Under the pieces are notes generated by a model that searched no databases, was not told the origin of the DNA, and worked only from the letters and a program-made list of their open reading frames with translations. A stretch of DNA of 64,000 nucleotides from contig PUFA01000072.1 of assembly GCA_003508835.1 (NCBI GenBank), positions 6,546,501-6,610,500 of the forward strand. Reading direction: 5' to 3'. The position numbers and the translations under genes are program-made. Shown here piece by piece: positions 43,761-54,290 of this stretch. The stretch is from Eonycteris spelaea. Its lineage: Eukaryota; Chordata; Mammalia; Chiroptera; Pteropodidae. Numbering within the stretch: the first letter of the stretch is position 1; each line of letters begins with the position of its first letter.

Positions 43761-45639
43761 CAAATGCGCAGGCTGCAGCCAGCGGTTCTGCCCTAATACT
43801 CAGCATGCGCGGCGGAGGCTCATAAATGGGCTGCTTTGACGTTTAAAAATCAACGGCGGCAAAGCTATATAAATGAAAGAATGAAAACCTGCACTGGCAG
43901 CCACCCAAGAGGCAAGAGGCGAACCTATTCCATCACCTCCTCCGGCCCAGCACCACCCGGCAGCGGTGAGCAGCCGCTGTCAAGGCCCCTTGGCACGGCC
44001 ACCCCGGGCTTCTTGCTTCCTGCGGGATGTTCTCCCAATCTCTGTGTCTCTGTGTCTGTCTCTGTCTGTCTCTGTCTGTCTCTGTCTGTCATCTCTCTCT
44101 CTCTCTCTCTCACAGTTTCATTCCTCACCTCTTTATCCTGAGATCAGAAGGAAGTTAAATGGCCGAACTTCCTGTTCATGCAAAGTTAAGACTGTCAATT
44201 CCAGATGCCAGAAGAGAGAATAGTGTAATTTTGAAGACCTGGTGTCAGCTCTGCCCAAAATACTTCTCAGCCGCAGAGACCAACGCCAGACATCTGAAAT
44301 AAAGTCACAACTCCCAGAGGAAGCCTCAGGAGAAAGGCCCCGAGAGAAACATGGAGGGCACGTTCTCGGGAACCAGAGCCTGTGTATTGGGGCTCCGCCT
44401 TCAGTAGTAGGAGGGGGCCCCCTAAGCAGCATGCATTCCCCGGGACAGCTCTGGGAAGCAGCTTTGACTGTTGCCATCATTCACATGAGGAACCCGGAGG
44501 CCGCGCCTCTAGGTTAGCCCTTTTTTGTCATTTGGAGAATCGAATCAATTGTAGCCTAGTGCTAGATATTAACATGGCAACTCACGATGGTTATACTATC
44601 AGTGGCCTATCTTATCCATAAGAGATCAATATTCACTGAGCCTGCCACATGAGAGCCCAGAGCTCGCCCTCCCAGGACGCGCCAGACACAGAAGCCGCAG
44701 TCTGACCCTTGAGAACCTGCATCCTAGCACCCACGTAGAGAGATGCCTCAGGGTGACGTACCACCCACCGGGCAAACAGGAATGGTGCAGTTACTAAGGG
44801 TTGTGAAGTCGAGAGAAAAATGCCTGAGAGCCGAGGCTGCTTTACGAAATTGCTGGGTCCAGAATAGGGAAAAAGACCCAGGTCTGCAGAGAAGATGCAG
44901 CCTGGGCACTTCCGGCAGGAGTGCAGTGTGGGCCAAGCCCACGAGGTGAGAACACGTGACCCCACGCTCGAGCCCATGCCCACACCCGTCCTCCGCAGCC
45001 CAGACCACGGCGAAGCTGCTCTGCTGTCCATCATCGACTGCGTCCGGCTGCATCCGGATGCTCTCAGTTATTAAGCGTGACACTGCCCTCCTATAAACAA
45101 ACACTAAAAATTTGTACCTGAACCTCTTTCTGTTCAGCTTTAGAATGTAATTTCTTTTTTCTTTGGCTTAGAAGCACTTAACAGGAGACGGCGTGCCTTT
45201 ATGCAAAAAGCATCTGTCGTGTCCCTATCAAGTGCCACCTCTTGGCCAGGCCCTGGGAATAGAAAGAAGAGAGCTCACTGTTAGTAAAATTGCAGTCTCG
45301 ATTGTGAGATGTTGCGGGAAGGTGAAAAAAAAAATAAGGTAAAAATTGTTAAATCTGTACTGTGGGTAAGTTACGACTCTGAGACCCCTTCCCACTCCCC
45401 ATGCTTTTTGGGGTCTTTCTGGTTTTCTGAGTGTTTGCACAGACACAGCCCCCTTCGATGACGTGCACACACTCCGGGGACTGGACCAGGGGTCACACAG
45501 ACCCTGAGCAAAGCCAGAGGAAGCCAGATTTGTCCCTGAGACAATCGACAGCCTTCGTGGCAGGATGGATAGCAGGAGACCAGGCAGGCACGTGTTACCG
45601 TCAGATTCAAACCACCTGTCGGTGGTTTTATGCTTCCCT
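43761..45639. other. Unassigned sequence with a CT/TCTG array
   Basis: Besides the array at 44037-44112 there is unique-looking AT-rich DNA at 44520-44640 and GC-rich DNA at 44630-45060. A weak reverse L2-like phrase lies at 45196-45290 ('tgtcgtgtccctatcaagtgccacc'). No gene. Confidence 0.35.
44037..44112. repeat. (TCTG)n/(TC)n compound microsatellite
   Basis: TGTCTC-type units, then four TCTGTCTG blocks, then about ten CT units. Confidence 0.95.
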
Positions 45640-45925
45640 TGCTCATCCTAATATAAAAGATAATTCCGGAGGGGGCTGGGTGGAAAAGGGGAAGGATTAA
45701 GAAGTACAAATTGGCAGTTATAAAACTAGTCACGGGGACGTAAAATACAGCACAGGGAATATAGTCAATAATATTGTAATAACTATGTGTAGTGCCAGGT
45801 GGGCACTGGGCTTATTGGGAGGGATCACTTCGTAAATTATATAAATGTCTAAACTATGCTGCACACCTGAACTAATAATATAAATAATATTGAATGTAAA
45901 AAAAAAAAAATTAAAAAAAAGAGTA
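45640..45925 (+). mobile_element. L1 LINE, 3' end
   Basis: Contains 'gaagtacaaattggcagttataaaactagtcacggggacgtaaaatacagcacagggaatatagtcaataat', 'gggatcacttcgtaaattatataaatgtctaaactatgctgcacacctgaactaataata' and an A-rich tail. This is the 3' end of an L1 of moderate age. It shares its last ~40 bases with the fragment ending near 39600. Confidence 0.8.
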
Positions 45926-46125
45926 ATAAAGATCATGAATTAAAAAAATAATAATAACCAGTCCTGGAATCTCATACAGGAAAACCCAGCGACATGGGAA
46001 AGATGATTACTAAAGAGTCTGCCTCTTGTGCCAAAGAGCTGGGGACAACTTAGATGTCCTTCACCAGGAGATCAGAGATGTGGGGAGCAGCGCATGCACT
46101 CTGCCCTTTGCCCTTTGCCCCCGCC

Positions 46126-46340
46126 TAGACTGGGAGCTGGCTAACTTTCTGTCAAGGGCTACTTTGTAGGCTTTGCGGGCTTGCCATCTCTGTCAAAACT
46201 TAACGCTGCCTCCTGGGTGAGGCAGCAGCCACGAACAGTAGGAAAGGAAAGGATGTGGCTGAGTGACAATAAAACTCTATTTACAAAAGCAAGTGGCCTT
46301 TTGGCCCGAGGCCCATCGTCTGCTGACCACTGGCCTAAAC
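46126..46340 (+). mobile_element. MER3/MER58-like hAT-Charlie relic
   Basis: Begins 'gggagctggctaactttctgtcaagggctactttgtaggctttgcgggc' and contains 'acaataaaactctatttacaaaagcaagtggccttttggcccgaggcc', ending 'gtctgctgaccactgg'. Both inverted ends are visible in degraded form. The exact subfamily among MER3, MER33 and MER58 is uncertain. Confidence 0.75.
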
Positions 46341-46345
46341 TATTT

Positions 46346-46359
46346 CCCCCCCCCCCCCC
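46346..46359. repeat. C14 homopolymer
   Basis: Uninterrupted C run at the junction between the hAT relic and the L2 copy. Confidence 0.95.
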
Positions 46360-46630
46360 AGTACCTGCCTGGTCTCTGTTCAAATGTTATCTCCTGAGGA
46401 AACTTTTTCTGGTCATACTCCTTAAAAGCTCCCACCATGACTCCATTCCTTTAGCCCCTCTCTGCTTCTTCACAGCATTTATCACTTTTAGATCTATTTG
46501 TCTATCTTTGCTGACGTCTGTTTTCCCTCAGCGACAGAGGGCAAAGGTTGCTTTCCCCTTTGTTCGTGACTAGCCCCCGGCATGCAGTAGGTGCTCAGCG
46601 AATCTCTCTGGGCTCCATCCATCAGTGCAC
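46360..46630 (+). mobile_element. L2 LINE, 3' end
   Basis: 'ctctgttcaaatgttatctcctgaggaaactttttctgg', 'cttcttcacagcatttatcactttt', 'gcgacagagggcaaaggttg', 'gcccccggcatgcagtaggtgctcagcgaat' follow the L2 3' end in order. Confidence 0.8.
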
Positions 46631-47889
46631 GTCACCCAGCAATGCGAGCCTCTCACACTTCAGGGCGAGGGAAGACTTCGAAGGTCAGCCAGGTTACCAG
46701 ACCAGCTCCCTGCTCCTGGGGACGCTGCGTGCAAAACCACCTTACGCTCTGGCTTTTTTTTTTTTTCCCCCTGTTGGTTGTTTACTTTTTCTAGAATCTC
46801 CAGAGAATCTGAACGGCGAAACAGTCATCAGAATCATTTCGGATCTTTGCTCTGTGCCGCCTTGGATAAGGTCCCGTGAGCCAAAAGCATTTTCTCTTAG
46901 AATCTGCCTACCGCTTGGGAACATTCTACAGAGGACTTAACAGAGACAAGAGGAAAAAAAACAACGTGACCCCCGATAGCCCACCCAAACCAGTCTCACT
47001 TCCTGTCAGGAGGCTGGGCAAATGCAGCTTTTCAGCAGAGGATAAAAGCCACCTCTCGTCACCCAGCTATTGCAGGCGCTTGCTTCCTAAACTGCAAACC
47101 GGTTTCTTGGTGCTGACATAAAGAAACCTGCCTTCCTAAACCTCGGGGCTTTTCAAGAAGCCAAAACCCTCCACCATCGCACAGCCTGCAAGACTCTGCG
47201 GGGTGGATTATAATTCCCAGCCTCCCTCCTTACCCTGTGATTCACGACCTGGCTAATCTCTACTGACAGACTATGAATTTACTGTTGTTTCTCCCGAGGG
47301 CAGAGGGAGACCAGACAGGGGTGTCCGCTCGGCTGCAGAGAGGAGAGAATCCCCTCTGATCCATGAAGGAACCACACTGAAGCTTCTCCCTAAAGTGCAG
47401 TGAGGTGCAACTGGCTGCTCCCCCATGTCACCCTCTGCCCCTTCTCTGGACGCGACCTGGAGGGTCCAGGCCCCACAGCGCTGGGTCTCAGTGTGAGCCT
47501 TTGCGGCCACACTTTCTGTCCAACCGGTTCTGCCCTTTATTTATGTTTCAGGGAGGATTATCGCCATGGTTATGTCCAGGTGACAAGGACAGGAGGGGGA
47601 GAGAAACCCACCTGCCTTCAGCCTTTAATCCCTTAGAGCCTGTCAAAAAATGAGAAACCTGACCAGTGCTTCGCGCTTCTCACAAGACGGAATAAACTAG
47701 AAACCAGCTGAGCTGTGGCCTGCAGGCCGGTCACCAGGAGGGGGGAACGCTGTCACAGGCCCTGCGAATCACCCTGCACCAGGAGGCTGGCTTGACGTGC
47801 GCTTACGTTTTCAGAAAGAGCCTGGCAGAAAGGAAACAGGAAGCAGAGTCTGCGAGCAGAGAAAAAGGAAAGTGATTTTCAAGAGGGAT
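46631..47889. other. Unassigned sequence
   Basis: Contains a T-rich run (46754-46766) and otherwise unique-looking sequence without recognised exons or repeats. Confidence 0.35.
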
Positions 47890-48200
47890 TCGGGTAACTG
47901 TCCACGATCCGAGGGGAACCGTGGCCCGCGTGCGTCTTGCCCGGGCCATGACGGTCATTTCCGTGTGCCGTGCCCACGCTGTGGACGTGCTATCTGCCTG
48001 CACCCTGGCCCCGGAGTGGGTGGACAAACAAAGCAAGACCCAGCTCCCAGGTATCGGCTTAGCACGCAGTCCGCAAACATCCCCTCTGCTTCCAAGGCCC
48101 CAGAAATGGCCCCGGCGCACAGAGAACCCGCGGTGACGGGGAAGTCACCGCAGGCGGGCACCCCCCATGCTAGAAGGAACCCCGCAGGGGCCTCCCACAC
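47890..48200. promoter_or_regulatory. CpG-dense block
   Basis: CpG are frequent throughout and all long frames, plus and minus, stay open. No promoter motif pair or exon is recognised. Confidence 0.3.
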
Positions 48201-49138
48201 ACTCACAGGGGACGGGGGGCTCAACGAAATCACGCCTATTAATACGAACTGTGGTTTATTTGTTTTTAGGGAGCTTGTTTTGTTTTAAATAAATATCGCG
48301 TAGCAGTACCCTTTGGCAACCAGCTCCACGGCAAACGTGACAGGTCGGTGGGCCGCTCCAACCAGACGGTGTCCCGATCCACGTGCCGCTGACCCTCATT
48401 TGGACCCCTCTCAGCTCCCTGTGTTTTGCTGAATTGTTGGGGAGGGACACACAGATTTCTCCTCTTCTTGGCTGAATCGCCCCTAAGAGAGACCGCAGTT
48501 CAAAGGTTTCGTGCTGTTGCTCTGTAGGCAGGTGGGCACGAGCCAGGGGCTTTTCAACCGGAGAGCATCACAGGTGAGGAAGAAGAGTTTGTAAAAATAT
48601 AAGAAAAAGCCCTCACTGAGCGACGGCTGGTACCCGTGCGAAGGGAAAAGCTCTCTGGTGTCTGGTAGTCTGGTTTGCTCTGTGAAAGAGCCGGGGCAGG
48701 GCAGAGAGGCTGTCGAGAGGTGCTCCCTCCCTCTCTGTGTCCACACAGTAAGAAGGCCTCATGGGCCAGTTTATCCGGAAAAAGCTGCCAAGCTCTACGG
48801 CTGATGCCTGGGAGAAAGCAGACAGGCTGCACGGGCTGGTCTTGCCTTTCTGAAATCCATTACATGTGGCCGGCCCCCTCTACCCACACGATCTGAGCGT
48901 GCACGCCAAATGGAGAGACATCGTGGTTGAAGAGGGAACGTTTCGTGCAAATCATGGGTTTGGAGCAGGATTTCGTGGAGGGAGAGTCTTTGAGGGGAAT
49001 GTGGGGATGACTACAGACAGGCAGGCTATTTATCAGGGCCACCTCCTCCCCACGGTCGGGCCGATGAGTTCTCGCCAGCCTCGACGGGCACGGAGGCAGC
49101 AGCTAATACGAGGTCTCGGAGCAGATGAGACACGAGTT
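48201..49138. other. Unassigned sequence
   Basis: An AT-rich patch at 48234-48300 is followed by unique-looking DNA. No gene or confident repeat. Confidence 0.35.
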
Positions 49139-49290
49139 AAAACACATGCACACACGCACACACACACACACAACGAACACACACATCCATGCACGCACAC
49201 ACACACACATCCATGCACGCATGTGCACACACACACAAACACGCACATCCACGCACGCACATGCACACGCATGCACACACACACACACAA
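49139..49290. repeat. Compound (CA)n repeat with CACG/CATG interruptions
   Basis: About 150 bases of CA-rich DNA broken regularly by CACG, CATC and CATG words, with several near-copies of ACACATCCATGCACGCACAC. It has the look of a higher-order duplication of an interrupted CA array. The open frames here code histidine/threonine or cysteine/valine repeats and are not genes. Confidence 0.95.
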
Positions 49291-49812
49291 GAAGGCTCAG
49301 AGCCCCGCCTCCTTTTCCTGGGAGGCTTCATGCTGAGTCACTGGGGTTTACCCATGGGAGCAAGCTCCTCCGAGGCCACACGCGGTTGAAACTCCTCTCC
49401 CAGGGACGTCACGTCTCACGGACACTGGCTCCTTTGGGAATGTGTGAGCAGCCCCTCCCGAGCAAGGAGCCACTGGCGGGGTGATTCACCAACTCATCGC
49501 TCTTGGCCAGGCCACCCACGGCTTAGCGGGTTCTGCCCCTCACTCCGTCTCCTCCCTGCACCCATCCCGGTCCCAGCCCGCTGCCTGCGCCTCCCGGGCT
49601 GGCCGCTGGGCGAGGTCGGCGTTTTCTTTGCTCTGCCTTCTCTCCTCCATCTGTCCCAAGCACACACAACTGGTCCCTGAGGAGCAGGGCTGGGGGGATG
49701 CCGTGGGCAGAGAGAAAAAGGCAAGATAAAAAAATGTTACTCCCCTCCCACTCTCGGCACGGCCCCCCGTCCTGACCCATCCAACCACTGGGGGGTCCCT
49801 CCCTGAGGGGAC
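49291..49812. other. Unassigned sequence
   Basis: Moderately GC-rich, with overlapping frames on both strands and no recognised feature. Confidence 0.35.
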
Positions 49813-50092
49813 CTTAAAACACACAGCCTTAGTAAATGCTTTCGATGTTGTGCGCTGTGCCCACGACAGCCATGGGTGACATGCAAACGAACGTGCACAG
49901 CTAAGTTCCAATAAAACTTTATTCGTGGACACTGAAATGTAAATTCCATGTCATTTTCAGGTGTTACAAGATATTACTTTTTAAAAAAAATAAACAGCGT
50001 GAAAATGATTCTGAGCTTGTGAGCTGCACACACGCAGGCGGCAGGCAGGCCGGTTCTGGCCCTGGGGCCAGGGTTTGCCGACCCTGGTCTCA
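49813..50092 (+). mobile_element. MER33/MER3-like hAT-Charlie relic
   Basis: 'gcacagctaagttccaataaaactttattcgtggacactgaaatgtaaattccatgtcattttcaggtgttacaagatatt' and 'gcggcaggcaggccggttctggccctgggg', ending 'gtttgccgaccctgg', match the right two thirds of this transposon group. The left end is weaker. Confidence 0.85.
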
Positions 50093-50144
50093 TGTCAGAT
50101 GTCTAAAGGGAAACCCCTGCTCTGAGTTCTTTCTTTTGAAAAGA

Positions 50145-50385
50145 AATACAATAATGATAATAACAATAGCTGCCTTTCATTGCGCACTCATCACGGGAAA
50201 GGCCTCAAAGCGGAGGACTCTTTGCCCTCGCTTGCGTCCACCCACGAGGCAGGTACAGATCAGCTCCGCATTTTGCAGATGGCGAAACTGAGGCTGGTGA
50301 GCAAACGATTACCACGCCAAGTTCACGCAGCAAGGATCCCAACCCAAGAGACCTGCTCCAGACAGAGGCGTGTGTTGCCCCCGTC
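50145..50385 (-). repeat. MIR SINE
   Basis: 'aataatgataataacaatagctgcc' leads into 'cacgaggcaggtacagatcagctccgcattttgcagatggcgaaactgaggctgg' and 'ttcacgcagcaaggatcccaaccca': reverse MIR from tail to head. Confidence 0.75.
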
Positions 50386-50564
50386 ATATAAACAGACAGA
50401 TCAAGGGGCGGGGACGGGAAGGTTTGAGAGCCTTGGGTTTGTGTGACTAGTTGGGGAATGTGGCCCGTTGGGGCCAAGGCTGAGGAGGGACACGCGTCTC
50501 CCGCCTGCACCGATTCCTTCTCAAACGTTCTCCCGAAGGGACAGCAAGAATAGCCAGTCTAGCA

Positions 50565-51200
50565 TTGGGGCGAGGGGAGGAGGTGGCGCGTTTCACAAAC
50601 CGAGTGCCGCCTTGTGCGGTGGGTCACAGGCGGCGGCGCCGTGAAGGGGCGTGAGCCGGGCTCAGCTCGTTATCTTCTGCTCTGGTGGCTGAATCCGTTC
50701 ACTGCGCCCTGAGGTTCTACCCCGGGACACCCAGAAATAGGGTTCTGCCTCACTCGCAAGCCCCCAAGAGAGGCTTCTGCCTCCAGCCTCTCTGGTCTTC
50801 CAAATCTTCCTGGTCCCGCCGTTCTCTCCGCCAGCCCTGCCCACGGGCGGCCCCCACCCCCTAGACTGCAGCCGCCCAGACAGAACTCCACTCGCAGCGA
50901 GGGGCCGGCCGGAGAAGACGGCTGTGTGGCTGCTTCCAGTTCCGTTAGGCCCGCTGCCCGATTTCTCTTCCATCCCAGCCACCGAGGCGCATCTGGTAGG
51001 AGAGCACCGCCTGGCTGTCTGCGGGCCCGCCACACCCGGTGGGAACCACGGGTCCTGGACCGAAACCGACCCAAGTCAGAGGAGGCCCGCCTGCGGGGGC
51101 AGGGCTGCTCTGCCCTGCAGACACGCATCACCCCGCGACTCCAGGGGAGGCCTGACCCGCCCGAGATGCGCCTCCAGGAGGCCATCAGGTGAGAGGCGAG
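50565..51200. promoter_or_regulatory. CpG-rich region, two dense parts
   Basis: Dense parts are 50570-50690 (GGCGGCGGCGCCG core) and 50880-51190. GC is high between them and CpG lower. Plus (50924-51562) and minus (50670-51221) frames of 183-212 codons overlap here and neither is recognised. A candidate distal promoter or island without a visible gene. Confidence 0.4.
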
Positions 51201-51774
51201 CCGTGTCCTTACATACGACACTTGGCTTCTTCCTCTTCCTCTGCACCCTGCTAGCGATTCCGCATCCGGTTTGGGAATTCCAGGAACATCTGCGATTGTC
51301 TTTTGCCCAACCGCACATGTGCAAGCCCAGGGGCTCGATCGTGTCCCTGCCTGCCGGTGCCCCTGTCATTAGCCGTGAACTGTGCGGCGAAACACACAAA
51401 ACCCCGGCCGGCAGCCACGCCTGCAGGATTCCGGCTCTGCGCCTCATCTCGCTCAGACCACAGGCTCAAAGGCCAAGTCACCCTTCCCGCGGTGAGAACC
51501 CAGGCTCGGAGGGCGTGTCTGAACAGCCCCGGTCCTCTACGCAAACAGAGGGCGCATTTTAACACGGCAGTCTCCCGGCCTCTCCTTCCTTGTTGGCTTT
51601 GTGCGGCAAGGTCAGGGGAGGCCGGGCGGGAAAGAGTGGGGTGCGGCTGAGTTCAAGGGTCTCAGAAGAGGCACTAGCTCGGCTTGGTTCTAGTTTAGGC
51701 AACCCCATGGCCTCTATTCACCTCAGACAGCGACTCTTTGGGATATTAAGTGTCCAAAGTTCAAGAACTAGCCA
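51201..51774. other. Unassigned sequence
   Basis: The right half of the plus frame ending at 51562 lies here. No domain or repeat is recognised. Confidence 0.35.
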
Positions 51775-51900
51775 TTGCGGGAACCATCCGTCCATCTCGC
51801 CTCACCTCTGTGGGCCTCGGTCTGTAAAACGGGGTGAAAACAGTGCCTACTGTTGTCGCTTAATGAACTAGCTTGAGCGAGGCATGGGATATGTGTAGAA
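51775..51900 (+). repeat. MIR SINE fragment
   Basis: 'ctcacctctgtgggcctcggtctgtaaaacggggtgaaaacagtgcctac' is the MIR core in direct orientation, with a poorly kept tail. Confidence 0.6.
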
Positions 51901-51949
51901 GACTGGCTCGCAGTCCGAACTCAACCGCTGGTTATGCATGCTCATCACT

Positions 51950-52390
51950 GTTACCGGTCCTCATCCCCGTGATAAAACCCTGACCTCCCGCCTCCACCGC
52001 CCTGCAGAGCCCTGGCTTCCTCCGGTGTCCCCCACAGCTCGCCTGCCTCCAGCCGCCTCATCACAATGGTTCTCTCCGGGGTCCGTCCTCACTCCCCCCG
52101 GTCCTCCATCTCCCACTTCTCCCACGAGGGCCCAGCTCAAGGCTACATTTTTTTGAGGGAGTGGATGCACAGCCCCAGAGTCCCCAGCGTCCCCCGGCAC
52201 AGGGAGTTTGACGACCCCCGGGCCCCGCCACCCTCTGCTCCACGCCCTCTGTAACTTCTCTGATCCGTGCTTATCTCCTGCCATCCATTGTGTGCTTGGC
52301 TCCAAAAGGAACTCGATTCCATGCACACATTTATCCTTGGGACCTGGTATTACCTGATGCAGAGAGAGAACCCGAGAAAATAAAGCACCA
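51950..52390 (+). mobile_element. Possible L2 LINE, decayed
   Basis: Pyrimidine-rich sequence with L2-like words in order ('cacgagggcccagctcaaggctacat', 'gtaacttctctgatccgtgcttatctcctgcc'), but strongly diverged. Confidence 0.35.
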
Positions 52391-52589
52391 CCTCCGGCCT
52401 TTCTCCCGAACTCTCCATGGGCCATGGAGACACCTTCCCAGGGACCACACTCAGGTAATTCCAGAAACTCCCCGTAACCCCTCCTGAGTTCTCTATCTCG
52501 GCTTATGCATTACTCCCAGATCTTCCTTAGCACAGGGGGAGATAGCCAATAAATACAAATTAAATAATTAGGGAGAGAAGGACTTGCCT
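52391..52589. other. Short unassigned sequence
   Basis: Separates two L2-like stretches. An AT-rich patch at 52546-52572 contains AAATTAAATAATTAGG. Confidence 0.3.
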
Positions 52590-53305
52590 GGCCTGAGCTT
52601 GCATTTTTGACATCATCCTGGATCCATCCCTCTCTCTAAGCACTCAGGCTCCACGTTGTCAGTTCCAGCTCCCCCCGCCCCCCATGCCGCCTGCCTCCTC
52701 GCCCCCTTCTCTCCACGCTGCCGAGGCTCTTGCACAGACCCCCGTGGCCAGCCCCCCAGTCCACTGACTGGCTCCTAGTTCACCTGCCGCCTCTCCCTTC
52801 CCATCCTGTGGCAGGGGGTCAGGTCAAGTCGATCCCCAGATCATAAGTCTTCTGAGTCCTGCAGACTCCCAGGCCTGGATGTCGAGGTCCTCCCTCTTTG
52901 CGACCCCGCCCACCAATGGAACCCCATCTTCCGGCCCCACCCAACTAGCGGCCAGTTCTGGGAAACCCTGCCCAGATCTACCTCGGGCCCCGGGCTCAAA
53001 GTATGATTCCACCTGCAATGGCCATCCTCCCCTCCCCCTCCGGCTCTCCCATAAACACCTGCCATCCTCCAAGGCCACCTCAACGCATGTATGCCTCTCT
53101 AACGACGTCCTTGGTCTCCCCTGCACACTCCTGCTTGCCACGTTCTCCCACTGACATCGCTTGAATTGCTCATGCAGTACTCGTAAGCGGCACCTTGTGT
53201 GATAACTGATCTGCTATCCCCTCGGAGACAGGAACCAGATTTCCTACTCCTGGGCCTAGAAGAAATGCTTTGCACGTAGCAGCCATTCAAATACAAGGAG
53301 AGCAT
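52590..53305 (+). mobile_element. L2-like LINE 3' region, decayed
   Basis: 'gacatcatcctggatccatccctctctc', 'aagcactcaggctccacgttgtcagttcc', later 'gcctctctaacgacgtccttggtctcccc' and 'ctcggagacaggaaccagatttcc' and 'ctagaagaaatgctttgcacgtagcagccattcaaatac' are in the order expected of the L2 3' region and end. The middle is poorly conserved. Confidence 0.45.
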
Positions 53306-53524
53306 CTATGTTATGAAGATGTATAAATATGCTTTTCTTTTCCTCACGCAGTGACCACTGGAGTAAGCTCTACAGATTTTACCAGGGAGCACCTGGCGGG
53401 CGCCAGGTAGGACTCAGACCTCCGGGGGCTCCTCCTTGGGGGCCTGAGGGGGCATTAGGAAGCCCAGGCCCCCCTCTCCGGGCCCCCAATCCCCTTCAGC
53501 CGCCATGCTCAGCCATCCCGTGTA

Positions 53525-54172
53525 CGGCTCTCCTCACCTTCTCCACAGTTTCAGTTACCCACGGTCGACCCCGTCCGAAAAGTGTTAAATGAAAAATTCC
53601 AGAAAGAAACAATTCCAAAGTCTGTAAATTTCCCACCATTCTGCGTTTCATGATGAAATCACAAGCTGTCCCACTCTGTCCCTCTCGGACGTGGACTGTG
53701 CCTTTGTCAGGTGACTCCGCGTGCTCCCTGCCCACTAGTCACTCAGCAGCTGTCTCTGAGGTCAGACTGACTGTTGAGGCATCGCGGTGCCTGTATGCAA
53801 GTCACCCTTGTTTTACTAAGTAATGGCCCCAAAATGTGAAGAACAGTGATGCTGGCAGGTCAGGGATGCCAAAGGGAAGCCATAAAATGTTTCCTTTAAG
53901 TGAAAAGGCAAAGGCAGTACAAGAGGATGTTTTGAGAGAGAACGAGCCCATTTACCAACTTTTCTTACAGCATATGGTTATAACTGTTCTCTTTTATTAT
54001 TAGTTATTGTTCATCTCTTACTGTGCCTAATTTACAAATTCAACTTAATCATAGGTATGTACGTCTAGAAGAAAACAGCGTATTTAGGGTTCAATACTAT
54101 CCACAGCTCAGGCATCCACTGGGGTCTTGGAACAAACACATCCCTGTGGAGAAGCGGGGACAACGATGTTCG
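53525..54172 (+). mobile_element. TcMar-Tigger DNA transposon relic, internally deleted
   Basis: The left part ('cagtttcagttacccacggtcgacc', 'gtgttaaatgaaaaattccagaaagaaacaattcc', 'gatgaaatcacaagctgtcccactctgtccc') matches a Tigger 5' region. At 53823 'atggccccaaaatgtgaagaacagtgatgctgg' corresponds to the start of the Tigger (CENP-B/jerky-like) transposase frame, here shifted and broken. 'agggttcaatactatccacagctcaggcatccactggggtcttggaac' near 54088-54135 is the Tigger 3' end. Most of the transposase is deleted, so this is a non-functional copy. Confidence 0.8.
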
Positions 54173-54199
54173 ACTTTCATGTAAGTGGGTACAATTTTT

Positions 54200-54290
54200 T
54201 TTAACTACTAATGTACCAAGAAGAGTGAGACTCAGAGAGGGGAGGGGATTTGCCCAAAGTCGCACAGCCACTGGGGTGGGAGGGCATCTC
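54200..54290 (-). repeat. MIR SINE fragment
   Basis: 'gtgagactcagagaggggaggggatttgcccaaagtcgcacagccactgggg' is the reverse of the MIR core. Confidence 0.65.

Noticed and set aside
43925..44141. Arg/Glu/Thr-rich and Ser/Leu-rich frames
   Set aside because: They are translations of the TCTG/TC microsatellite at 44037-44112.
49033..49389. Cysteine/valine-rich and histidine/threonine-rich frames
   Set aside because: They are translations of a CA/TG microsatellite on the two strands.
50670..51562. Frames of 183 and 212 codons over a CpG-rich block
   Set aside because: Same reasoning: simultaneous openness on both strands and low-complexity composition rather than coding character.
53823..53960. 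Possible domesticated Tigger transposase
   Set aside because: The frame is shifted soon after its start and most of the transposase is deleted.
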